Shown: positions 1 to 5,256 of the stretch, piece by piece
Numbering within the stretch: position 1 is the stretch's first letter
Layout of the letters: each line of letters starts with the position of its first letter
Origin: Verrucomicrobiales bacterium
GTDB taxonomy: Bacteria > Verrucomicrobiota > Verrucomicrobiia > Limisphaerales > UBA9464
Direction of reading: 5' to 3'
DNA: 5,256 bases
NCBI GenBank assembly: GCA_003445095.1
Contig: DLVS01000165.1
Location: 1-5,256, forward strand
Translations under genes and position numbers: made by a program
Notes under the pieces: model-generated
What the model was told of the DNA's origin: nothing
Databases searched by the model: none
The model's input: the letters and a program-made list of their open reading frames with translations, nothing else

Positions 1-30
1 CTCTTGCCCTACACGTCGCTCTTCCGGTCT
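1..30 (+). other. Residual Illumina read-1 adapter sequence (assembly artefact)
   Basis: These 30 bases match the 3' end of the Illumina TruSeq universal/read-1 adapter at 27 of 30 positions without gaps. The differences are at bases 6 (G for T), 16 (T for A) and 27 (G for A). Bases 7-15 (CCCTACACG) and 17-26 (CGCTCTTCCG) are identical to it. Translated in the bL17 frame it gives PYTSLFRS, close to the PYTTLFRS string that this adapter produces in contaminated protein entries. The bL17 homology begins exactly at base 31, where the adapter ends. This is not organismal DNA. It marks the contig edge, and any start codon called inside it (for example TTG at base 4) is false. Confidence 0.93.
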
Positions 31-462
31 AAGGCCAAGGCGGCGCGCCCGGTGGCAGAGAAATTAGTAACCCTCGGGAAGAACGCACAGGCGGCGCTCG
101 CGGTGGCGGCGGGACTGACCGACGACAAAGCGAAAGCGGCGGCGGTTGCCAAAAGCGTTCATTACCGACGGTTGGCTGCGGCCAAGCTTCGCCAGCAACC
201 GCGCACCCATTTCGCCGGAACTCCCAAAGTGAAGGGAAAGGTCCGTCGAGAACAATGGCGCGTCCAACATGATGTCGTGCATCTTTTGTGCGATCGGATT
301 GCTCCGGTGTTCAAGGATCGGGCTGGCGGTTATACCCGAATCATCAAGTTGGGTCAGCGTCCCGGGGACGCCGCCCAAGAAGCCATCTTGGAATGGGTTG
401 AGCGGCCGGCCGAGGAGGTCATTGAGACCAAGCCGGTGCCGCCGAACCCGGGTAGCAAATAG
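31..462 (+). CDS. rplQ: 50S ribosomal protein L17 (bL17), 5'-truncated at the contig edge
   Basis: Structural protein of the large ribosomal subunit. The genuine sequence starts at [17 protein letters not shown], equivalent to the family segment that follows the N-terminal basic region (E. coli PKAKELRRVVEPLITLAK), so about 38-40 N-terminal residues are missing. The diagnostic C-terminal motif [20 protein letters not shown] (from base 319) matches the universal GGYTRI-K-G-R-GD signature, followed by AILEWVE. Compared with E. coli L17 there appear to be two insertions: an Ala/Lys-rich stretch near bases 82-158 before [11 protein letters not shown], and a basic stretch near 193-270 ([20 protein letters not shown]). 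The tail is short and Pro-rich ([10 protein letters not shown]). rplQ is usually the last gene of the alpha operon after rpoA, consistent with the hairpin 43 bases past its stop. Apparent coding upstream of base 31 is adapter. Confidence 0.93.
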   Translation, partial: KAKAARPVAEKLVTLGKNAQAALAVAAGLTDDKAKAAAVAKSVHYRRLAAAKLRQQPRTHFAGTPKVKGKVRREQWRVQHDVVHLLCDRIAPVFKDRAGGYTRIIKLGQRPGDAAQEAILEWVERPAEEVIETKPVPPNPGSK

Positions 463-504
463 CGAAGGACTTTAACGACTCCCGGCCGAATCCGACCGAA
501 TCGC

Positions 505-531
505 GCGGCCCCGCCCTCAAAGCGGGGCCGC
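505..531 (+). terminator. GC-rich hairpin, likely terminator of the rplQ operon, shared with convergent cstA
   Basis: A perfect 10-bp inverted repeat (GCGGCCCCGC at 505-514, GCGGGGCCGC at 522-531) encloses a 7-base loop, CCTCAAA. It lies 43 bases after the bL17 stop and 16 bases beyond the cstA stop read from the other side, as expected of a bidirectional terminator between convergent genes. On the plus strand the tail (TTCGCTT) is only moderately T-rich, and the minus-strand side has no U-tract. Intrinsic termination is therefore plausible rightward but may be weak or factor-assisted leftward. Confidence 0.7.
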
Positions 532-546
532 TTCGCTTGGTCGAGG

Positions 547-2919
547 TCAGCAGCACCGGTTAATGCCCTCGTAGCGATGGGCGGTTGCGGCCAGATGGGC
601 CCGTTGCCGCCGATCGCGCTCAAGCGCAGAGCGGACTGCTGGCACATCTACCAGGAGACGCGGTTGCTTCGTGGAAGCGGAAAAGGCAAGTTGCTGCGTT
701 TGGTAGCGATCGACTTCCGCCTCTCCTGACCATTCGCGGGCGAGGCAAACCGCCAACGTCGCTGCGCCACTCCACGAGCCCCAAAGGCCTGGTTCACGGA
801 TGATGCCCGCCGGCAACCACTCGGGTTCGGTTTCTTTAAGGTCGGGCGCCCGCTTTCCTCTCAGCAGCCGCCACCATTCGCGCAGTGAAAGTCCGACAAT
901 CGTCGCGCCTAGGATCAAAAAAGCGCTGGTGACGCCGAAGTCGAGGCGGTTGTTGAAAGCCAGCCGCTGGGCGGTCCTTTCCTCCTTTTTGGCGGCAGAT
1001 TCACCCGCCAAGTCAGAACGCGGCGCTAATTGAACCCGCGCGGCCGCGTCTGCCGCTTGTTTTTGCGCGACGTCCGCCGCCGCTAAAAATCCAATGCGGG
1101 GCGAAGGGTGGAACATTTTTTGGATCCCGGCGGTAAATGTCACCGCGAGCAGCCAAATCAGTGGCACGAAGGTGATCAAGCCGAGGGCCGGAGACCGATC
1201 TCGCTTCAGCGCCATCTTGACCAGGATTGTCGTACCCAGACAGAGCGCGATGGCGGCCAGCAGTTGGTTCGCAATGCCGAATAGGGGCCAGAGCGAGTTG
1301 ATGCCGCCCAGCGGATCGCGAACACCTTGAACCAGGAACCAGCCCCATCCGGCCACGACCAATACCGTCGCGATGGTGCTGGCCGGAAGAGATTTCGTGT
1401 CGCCTAGTCGCGGCCATAGGTGGCTCAGGAAATCCTGCAGGAGATATCGTCCTACTCGCGTGCCGGCGTCGAGCGTGGTCAGGATAAACAGCGCTTCAAA
1501 CATGATCGCGAAGTGGTACCAAAGGTCGAGCCAGCGACCGTGTGTGACTTGGCTGAAGATATTGGCCATTCCCACGGCCAGCGTGGCGGCGCCTCCGGTT
1601 CGGCCGTAAAGTGTCGACTCACCGACGGTCTCCGCCAGACGGTCCATTTCATCGGTGCTCACGCGAAATCCGGTCGCATTGACCTTAGCGACGGTGTCGG
1701 CCGCGATCGCGGCCGCGTTGGCTCCAGCACCTTTGACATTCATCGCTAAATAGACACCGGGCTCGAGAGTACAAGCCGCCACCAACGCCATGATCGCCAC
1801 CAACGATTCAAGGCACATCGCGCCGTAGCCGACGGTTCGAGCGTAGTTCTCACGGGTAATGATCTTCGGCGTAATGCCGCTGGCGATGAGCGAATGAAAG
1901 CCGCTGATCGCGCCGCACGCGATCGTGATGAAGCAAAAAGGAAACAGCTTTCCAGCGACGACCAGTCCGGAACCATCGACGAATTGAGTCACTGCGGGCA
2001 TCTTGAGCTGAGGGAGCACGAGCAGGACGCCCGCCGCCAAGGCCACGATCGTTCCGAGCTTCATGAACGTGCTCAGGTAATCCCGGGGGGCGAGCAACAG
2101 CCAGACGGGTAGGACACTGGCAGCGATTCCGTAAACGATAATGAGCCACGCCAGAGGCTCGGCGCGATAGGTGAAGGCTCGCGACCATTCAGGATGCGAG
2201 TGAACATATTGACCACCCCATACCGCGAGGAGCAGCAGCCCAACGCCGATGGCCGAGGCTTCCAGCGTGCGTCCCACGCGAAGCCACCGAAGATACCCCC
2301 CCATCAGCAAGGCGATCGGGATGGTAGCGCCCACGGTAAAAACGCCCCACGGGCTTTCGGCGAGGACCTTCACCACCACGAGTCCGAGGACAGCGAGCAG
2401 GATGATCATGATCGCCAGAATGGCCACCAGGGCGACTAGCCCTGCGAATGGATTCAATTCATCGCGCACCATTTGGCCCAGCGAACGCCCGTCGCGGCGC
2501 ATCGAGGCGAAGAGGATGACAAAGTCCTGGACCGCTCCTCCTAACACGACTCCGATGAGAATCCACAGCGCTCCAGGCAAATAGCCGAACTGGGCCGCTA
2601 ACACCGGACCTACCAGCGGCCCGGGACCAGAAATGGCGGCAAAATGATGGCCGAAAACGATCCACCGATTCGTCTTCACGAAATCTTTGCCGTCTTCACG
2701 CACTTCACACGGGGTGGCCCGCCGGTCGTCGAGCATCAACGCGCGGACTGCGAGCCATTTCGAGTAGAACCGGTAGCCGATGGCGTAAGTGCAGACCGCG
2801 GCAACGACAAGGTAAGCCGAATTGATCGAATCGCCGCGATGAGAGGCGAGGGCGAAGTAAGCGAACGCACCGAGGGCTGCGATGGCTGTCCAAACGGCGA
2901 AACGCATCCAAGAAGTCAC
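547..2919 (-). CDS. cstA: Carbon starvation protein A family transporter (CstA/BtsT-like) with YbdD-like C-terminal extension
   Basis: Inner-membrane transporter of the CstA family; characterised members take up peptides or pyruvate when carbon is scarce. The 790 residues align along almost their whole length with E. coli CstA (701 residues). Visible blocks are FGHHFAAISGPGPLVGPVLAAQ (89-110), GAVQDF (128-133), LLLAPRDYLS (274-283), ITIACGAISGFHSLIASG (331-348), WYHFAIMFEALFIL (467-480), DAGTR (484-488), DPLGGINSLWPLFGIANQ (535-552) and AFNNRLDFG (654-662). There are roughly 15-17 hydrophobic segments. The CstA core ends near residue 703 (ETEPEWLP). An extra 87 residues contain REWSGEAEVDRY (728-739) and end in RYEGINRCC, resembling the small YbdD/YjiX protein (E. 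coli YbdD ends RYGGKGGARCC), so this looks like a fusion. The start is GTG at 2919; ATG at 2907 (Met5) is an alternative, and neither has a clear Shine-Dalgarno sequence. The gene stands alone, divergent from the FG-GAP gene and convergent with rplQ. Confidence 0.95.
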   Translation of the reverse strand: MTSWMRFAVWTAIAALGAFAYFALASHRGDSINSAYLVVAAVCTYAIGYRFYSKWLAVRALMLDDRRATPCEVREDGKDFVKTNRWIVFGHHFAAISGPGPLVGPVLAAQFGYLPGALWILIGVVLGGAVQDFVILFASMRRDGRSLGQMVRDELNPFAGLVALVAILAIMIILLAVLGLVVVKVLAESPWGVFTVGATIPIALLMGGYLRWLRVGRTLEASAIGVGLLLLAVWGGQYVHSHPEWSRAFTYRAEPLAWLIIVYGIAASVLPVWLLLAPRDYLSTFMKLGTIVALAAGVLLVLPQLKMPAVTQFVDGSGLVVAGKLFPFCFITIACGAISGFHSLIASGITPKIITRENYARTVGYGAMCLESLVAIMALVAACTLEPGVYLAMNVKGAGANAAAIAADTVAKVNATGFRVSTDEMDRLAETVGESTLYGRTGGAATLAVGMANIFSQVTHGRWLDLWYHFAIMFEALFILTTLDAGTRVGRYLLQDFLSHLWPRLGDTKSLPASTIATVLVVAGWGWFLVQGVRDPLGGINSLWPLFGIANQLLAAIALCLGTTILVKMALKRDRSPALGLITFVPLIWLLAVTFTAGIQKMFHPSPRIGFLAAADVAQKQAADAAARVQLAPRSDLAGESAAKKEERTAQRLAFNNRLDFGVTSAFLILGATIVGLSLREWWRLLRGKRAPDLKETEPEWLPAGIIREPGLWGSWSGAATLAVCLAREWSGEAEVDRYQTQQLAFSASTKQPRLLVDVPAVRSALERDRRQRAHLAATAHRYEGINRCC

Positions 2920-3331
2920 AAGGAGCGACGGTAGGTGGGAAAGGACCGGCGAGTCTACCTTGAGCCACGATTATGCCGTTCTAAAATGGCGTGATCACCT
3001 CGACACATCCCGACCAGAGGGAATTTCGGGCTGAGCGGCGGACCTGGACGATCCACGCTTCCACGAAGAAAAACCGGCAAGGATTTCGTTTCCCCTTCGG
3101 TAACGATGTGCAGGGTGTTCGGCTGCATCTTGGCCGCCGAAGCGCCGGGCCGATCTTTAACCGAGACGCTTTGAATTCTTCCCGCGCGCCAATCCGAAAG
3201 CCGCGCTTGAGGACCGAGGCTGCTGCAGGACGGCTCCGGCGAGCCTCGTCGACGCGGGCGGACCGAGTTGCGCTCGTGACCTTTTCCTTTGCCGACACCA
3301 CCGAGCCATCTCAAGCTCTTCGAAATCCGTT
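2920..3331. other. Divergent intergenic region, no convincing gene
   Basis: This is a 412-base spacer between the divergently read cstA (-) and FG-GAP protein (+) genes, so it should hold the promoters of both. Open frames on both strands across it (plus 2991-3335, minus 2955-3314 and 2981-3301) give Arg/Ser/Pro-rich translations with no recognisable motif and look like chance frames in GC-rich DNA. The only structure I can support is one weak sigma70-like promoter candidate facing cstA, and a 7-bp inverted repeat (CGAGGCT at 3215-3221, AGCCTCG at 3242-3248) with a 20-base spacer. No tRNA, riboswitch or small RNA is recognisable. Confidence 0.6.
2970..2998 (-). promoter_or_regulatory. Weak sigma70-like promoter candidate for cstA
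   Basis: Read on the minus strand, a -10-like CATAAT (2975 to 2970; five of six matches to TATAAT) lies 17 bases downstream of GTGATC (2998 to 2993), which matches TTGACA at only three positions. Transcription would start near 2963, giving a leader of about 44 bases before the GTG at 2919. Spacing and position fit cstA, but the -35 is poor and such matches occur by chance. Confidence 0.25.
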
Positions 3332-4510
3332 ATGAAATCCGCCTGGCTCTGTTGGGGAATGCTTTCCGGGTTCGCCGCGCTTGGCGCACTGCCCGAACCA
3401 AAATTCCGCGCCGTGAACGTCGATACCAACGTCGCCATCGGCTACGGCATTGCCGTCGCCGACGTGGATGGCGACAAACGTCCGGACATTGTCCTGTGCG
3501 ACAAGAATCAGATCGCTTGGTACCGCAATCCCAGTTGGGAGAAATTCGTGATCGCGGAAAACTTAACCCCCAAAGACCACGTCTGCGTCGCGGCGGCCGA
3601 CATTGACGGAGATGGGAAGGCCGAGATCGCGGTTGGCGCCGAGTGGAACCCAGGAGACACCGTCGACTCGGGTGCGGTGTTTTATCTCATTGCACCCGCC
3701 GATCGCACGCAGCGTTGGGAACCAGTGAAATTGCCGCACGAACCGACCGTGCATCGAATGCGGTGGATGAAGGACGACCGCGGCCAATTCGAATTGGTCG
3801 TGGTACCGCTACATGGTCGAGGCAACAACGCCCAAACCGGCGAAGGCGAGGCGGTGAAAATTCTGCGCTATGTGCGGCCGGCCGATCCTCGAACCTCCTG
3901 GACGGTCACGCCCATGACTCAACCCTCCTGGACCCGTCTTCACAAGACGCACAATTTCGACCCGATTCCGGTTCGCCAAGCCAGCGCCGACATCATGGCC
4001 GTCGCTGCCAAAGAAGGCGTATTCCTGGTTCCTGACGGTTCGCCCACCCAGATAACGCTCATCGGCACCAATGCGATTGGAGGCGCAGGCGAAGTCCGCC
4101 GCGGCAAGCTCCCCGGCAAAGGCTTTTTCGCGGCGGTCGAACCCATGCACGGCAATACGCTATCGGTGTATTTGCCCGGGCTTACTTCTTCGGCCCCCTT
4201 CGAGCGCCTCGTGTTGGACGAATCGTTGGTCGATGGGCACGCGTTGGCCTGCGGTGACCTGCTCGGACTCGGGCGCGATCAAGTGGTGGTGGGCTGGCGA
4301 GCCATGAATCGACCGGGAGTCAAAGTCGGCCTGCGCTTGTACACTCCGCTCGACGCTACTGGGAAAGAGTGGCGGATGACTCCGGTCGATGACAACACCA
4401 TGGCGTGTGAAGACCTTGCCTTGGCCGACCTTAATTTGGACGGACGGCTCGATATCATTGCGGCCGGTCGGGCGACCAAGAACCTGAAGATTTGGTTCAA
4501 TGAACCGTGA
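3332..4510 (+). CDS. Predicted secreted FG-GAP/VCBS repeat protein
   Basis: A 392-residue protein of unknown specific function with a beta-propeller-type repeat signature. Residues 1-19 look like a Sec signal peptide (Lys2, hydrophobic core through FAALGA, possible cleavage before LPEP), so it probably acts in the periplasm or outside the cell. Calcium-binding FG-GAP motifs are visible: DVDGDKRPD (44-52), followed by IVLCDKNQIAWYRNP; DIDGDGKAE (90-98), followed by IAVGAEW; and near the C-terminus DLNLDGRLD (366-374), followed by IIAAGRATKNLKIWFNEP. A degenerate copy is GDLLGLGRDQVVVGW (308-322). The middle (about 110-300) lacks clear DxDGD motifs but could hold diverged blades. Such proteins are common in Verrucomicrobiota and Planctomycetota, often with unknown ligands. 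The ATG at 3332 is chosen because the signal peptide starts there; no good Shine-Dalgarno precedes it. The gene converges with the response regulator, seven bases separating their stops. Confidence 0.85.
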   Translation: MKSAWLCWGMLSGFAALGALPEPKFRAVNVDTNVAIGYGIAVADVDGDKRPDIVLCDKNQIAWYRNPSWEKFVIAENLTPKDHVCVAAADIDGDGKAEIAVGAEWNPGDTVDSGAVFYLIAPADRTQRWEPVKLPHEPTVHRMRWMKDDRGQFELVVVPLHGRGNNAQTGEGEAVKILRYVRPADPRTSWTVTPMTQPSWTRLHKTHNFDPIPVRQASADIMAVAAKEGVFLVPDGSPTQITLIGTNAIGGAGEVRRGKLPGKGFFAAVEPMHGNTLSVYLPGLTSSAPFERLVLDESLVDGHALACGDLLGLGRDQVVVGWRAMNRPGVKVGLRLYTPLDATGKEWRMTPVDDNTMACEDLALADLNLDGRLDIIAAGRATKNLKIWFNEP

Positions 4511-4517
4511 ACCACCA

Positions 4518-4895
4518 TCACTTCGCCAGGTGTTCCTCAATTCGGGCTAACAACTCTGGCATATCCACGGGTTTCGCGATGAATGGCCGGCCGCCGATCA
4601 CGCCCCCGCGCTCCTTTACCTCATCTTTCCGAGCGACTGCGGTCAGGAAGACGATCGGCACGTCGTTCAACGACGGCCGAGCCTGCATTTGCTCGGCCAC
4701 TTCCCCGCCATCAAGCCCCGGCATCATGATGTCGAGGAGGATCAGAGCGGGCCGGAATCCCACCGCGATTTCCACGGCTTCCCGAGGGTCGTTGACCACT
4801 TTCACTTCGAAGCGCTGCGTCGCTTCGAGGTTGAGTTTGAGCAAGCGGGTGACGCCCACTTCGTCGTCCACTATCAGGATGCGATGCTTTTTCAT
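4518..4895 (-). CDS. Single-domain response regulator (CheY-like receiver)
   Basis: A 125-residue phosphoacceptor receiver domain with no output domain. All key positions are present: acidic pair D10-D11 in ILIVDDE, phospho-accepting D55 in LILLDIMMPGLDGG, the conserved Thr at T85 in IVFLTA, and K108 in FIAKPVD. The length is that of a stand-alone receiver, so it probably acts by protein-protein contact or as a phosphorelay intermediate, not by binding DNA. Its ATG overlaps the stop of the upstream histidine kinase gene by four bases (ATGA at 4895-4892), implying co-transcription and likely translational coupling; no Shine-Dalgarno is seen. The kinase is the likely phosphodonor (inference from the operon). 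The output partner is not in the window. Confidence 0.95.
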   Translation of the reverse strand: MKKHRILIVDDEVGVTRLLKLNLEATQRFEVKVVNDPREAVEIAVGFRPALILLDIMMPGLDGGEVAEQMQARPSLNDVPIVFLTAVARKDEVKERGGVIGGRPFIAKPVDMPELLARIEEHLAK

Positions 4896-5256
4896 AAGAG
4901 TTGGGTGGAATTGACCTTGAGAATAAGTGTCACGCGAACTCCGCCTTGGCTTCTGTTTCTGATCGTAATGCTGCCACCGTGCAAGTCGATGATACGTCGC
5001 GCGACGGACAATCCCAGACCAGTGCCAACGCCGACAGGCTTGGTTGTAAAGAAAGGGTCGAACACCCGGCGAAGGTATTCCTCGGGAATGCCGGTGCCCG
5101 TGTCGTCCACCTCCGCCACCACCAACTCGTCGCCGGTCGCAAACTGCCCAGGCAAGTGGTCAGCGGGAAAATTACTACTCGGCCACTGCTCACGACGAGT
5201 CCGGATGGTCAATTGGCCGCCCTTTGGCATCGCTCCAATCGCATTCACGAATAGAT
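4892..5256 (-). CDS. Sensor histidine kinase, C-terminal ATPase domain only (5' end beyond the window)
   Basis: This is the HATPase_c catalytic domain of a two-component histidine kinase. Read from the right edge, the frame opens with LFVNAIGAMPKGG, the end of the N box; the partial first codon (xAT) fits the Asn of an NLFVNA box. It continues with the G1 box DDTGTGIPEEYL, the F box VFDPFFTTKP, and the G2 box GVGTGLGLSVARRIIDLHGGSI, then ends NSTQLL. The order and spacing are those of NtrB-like kinases. The sensor region, the HisKA dimerisation domain and the phosphorylated His lie outside the window, so the signal is unknown. A GTG at 5248 within the N box is not a real start. The stop overlaps the ATG of the receiver gene by four bases, marking a cognate pair. 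Confidence 0.93.
   Translation of the reverse strand, partial: LFVNAIGAMPKGGQLTIRTRREQWPSSNFPADHLPGQFATGDELVVAEVDDTGTGIPEEYLRRVFDPFFTTKPVGVGTGLGLSVARRIIDLHGGSITIRNRSQGGVRVTLILKVNSTQLL

Noticed and set aside
703..840. Frameshift at the end of cstA that would make the C-terminal tail an out-of-frame artefact
   Set aside because: The tail ends in a plausible family signature (RYEGINRCC followed by a stop) and contains SGEAEVDRY in the same frame as the CstA core, so a shifted frame is unlikely.
3215..3248. 7-bp inverted repeat (CGAGGCT/AGCCTCG) as an operator or terminator
   Set aside because: The 20-base spacer and short arms are common by chance at this GC, and there is no T-tract or clear promoter overlap.
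2955..3314. 119-codon minus-strand open frame upstream of cstA, possible leader protein
   Set aside because: The composition is biased to Arg, Ser, Pro and Gly with no recognised family, and it competes with another minus frame (2981-3301) covering the same bases.
2991..3335. 114-codon open frame on the plus strand in the divergent spacer, overlapping the FG-GAP start by four bases
   Set aside because: The translation is Arg-rich, without motifs or domain-like hydrophobic pattern, and similar-length frames exist on the opposite strand of the same DNA. This is typical of chance frames at high GC.
5251..5256. Terminal AGAT as the start of a second adapter remnant at the right edge
   Set aside because: Four bases match by chance. 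Read on the minus strand, the last bases encode (N)LFVNA, exactly what the kinase N box should contain, so the end looks genuine.
3332..5256. cstA regulated by the two-component pair, as BtsT is in E. coli
   Set aside because: The pair is not adjacent to cstA, the receiver has no DNA-binding domain, and the kinase fragment is NtrB-like, not LytS-like. Nothing in the sequence supports a link.
1..5256. CRISPR array, insertion sequence, tRNA or phage feature
   Set aside because: I saw no regularly spaced repeats, transposase motifs, terminal inverted repeats or tRNA cloverleaf on reading both strands.

Overview
The window is a short GC-rich bacterial stretch that looks like a whole draft contig, not a slice of a finished genome. 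Its first 30 bases are a lightly corrupted Illumina read-1 adapter, and genes run off both ends. The source is probably a member of the Planctomycetota-Verrucomicrobiota group. That rests on the mix of an FG-GAP/VCBS secreted protein, a long-form CstA ending in a cysteine pair, weak or absent Shine-Dalgarno sequences and high GC. It is inference: no marker gene is complete enough to place the organism from the sequence alone.

Layout from left to right. Bases 1-30 are adapter. Bases 31-462 (+) are the C-terminal two thirds of ribosomal protein bL17, normally the last gene of the alpha operon (rpsM-rpsK-rpsD-rpoA-rplQ). A strong GC hairpin at 505-531 closes it and sits just beyond the 3' end of the convergent gene. 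Bases 547-2919 (-) encode a 790-residue CstA-family carbon-starvation transporter with an extra C-terminal tail resembling the small YbdD/YjiX protein usually encoded next to cstA. Bases 2920-3331 are a 412-base divergent intergenic region with no convincing gene and one weak promoter candidate for cstA. Bases 3332-4510 (+) encode a predicted secreted FG-GAP/VCBS repeat protein. Seven bases further on, and convergent with it, a two-component pair is read from the right edge on the minus strand: the C-terminal ATPase domain of a histidine kinase (4892-5256, cut by the window end) overlaps by four bases (ATGA) a single-domain response regulator (4518-4895).

The genes do not form one obvious pathway. 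CstA would import peptides or pyruvate at the inner membrane during carbon limitation. The kinase and receiver form a phosphorelay unit of unknown input. In Escherichia coli the CstA paralogue BtsT is controlled by a two-component system, but here the FG-GAP gene lies between cstA and the pair and the receiver has no DNA-binding domain, so no regulatory link is claimed. The points most worth a second look are the apparent CstA-YbdD fusion and the adapter remnant, which creates a false N-terminus for bL17.
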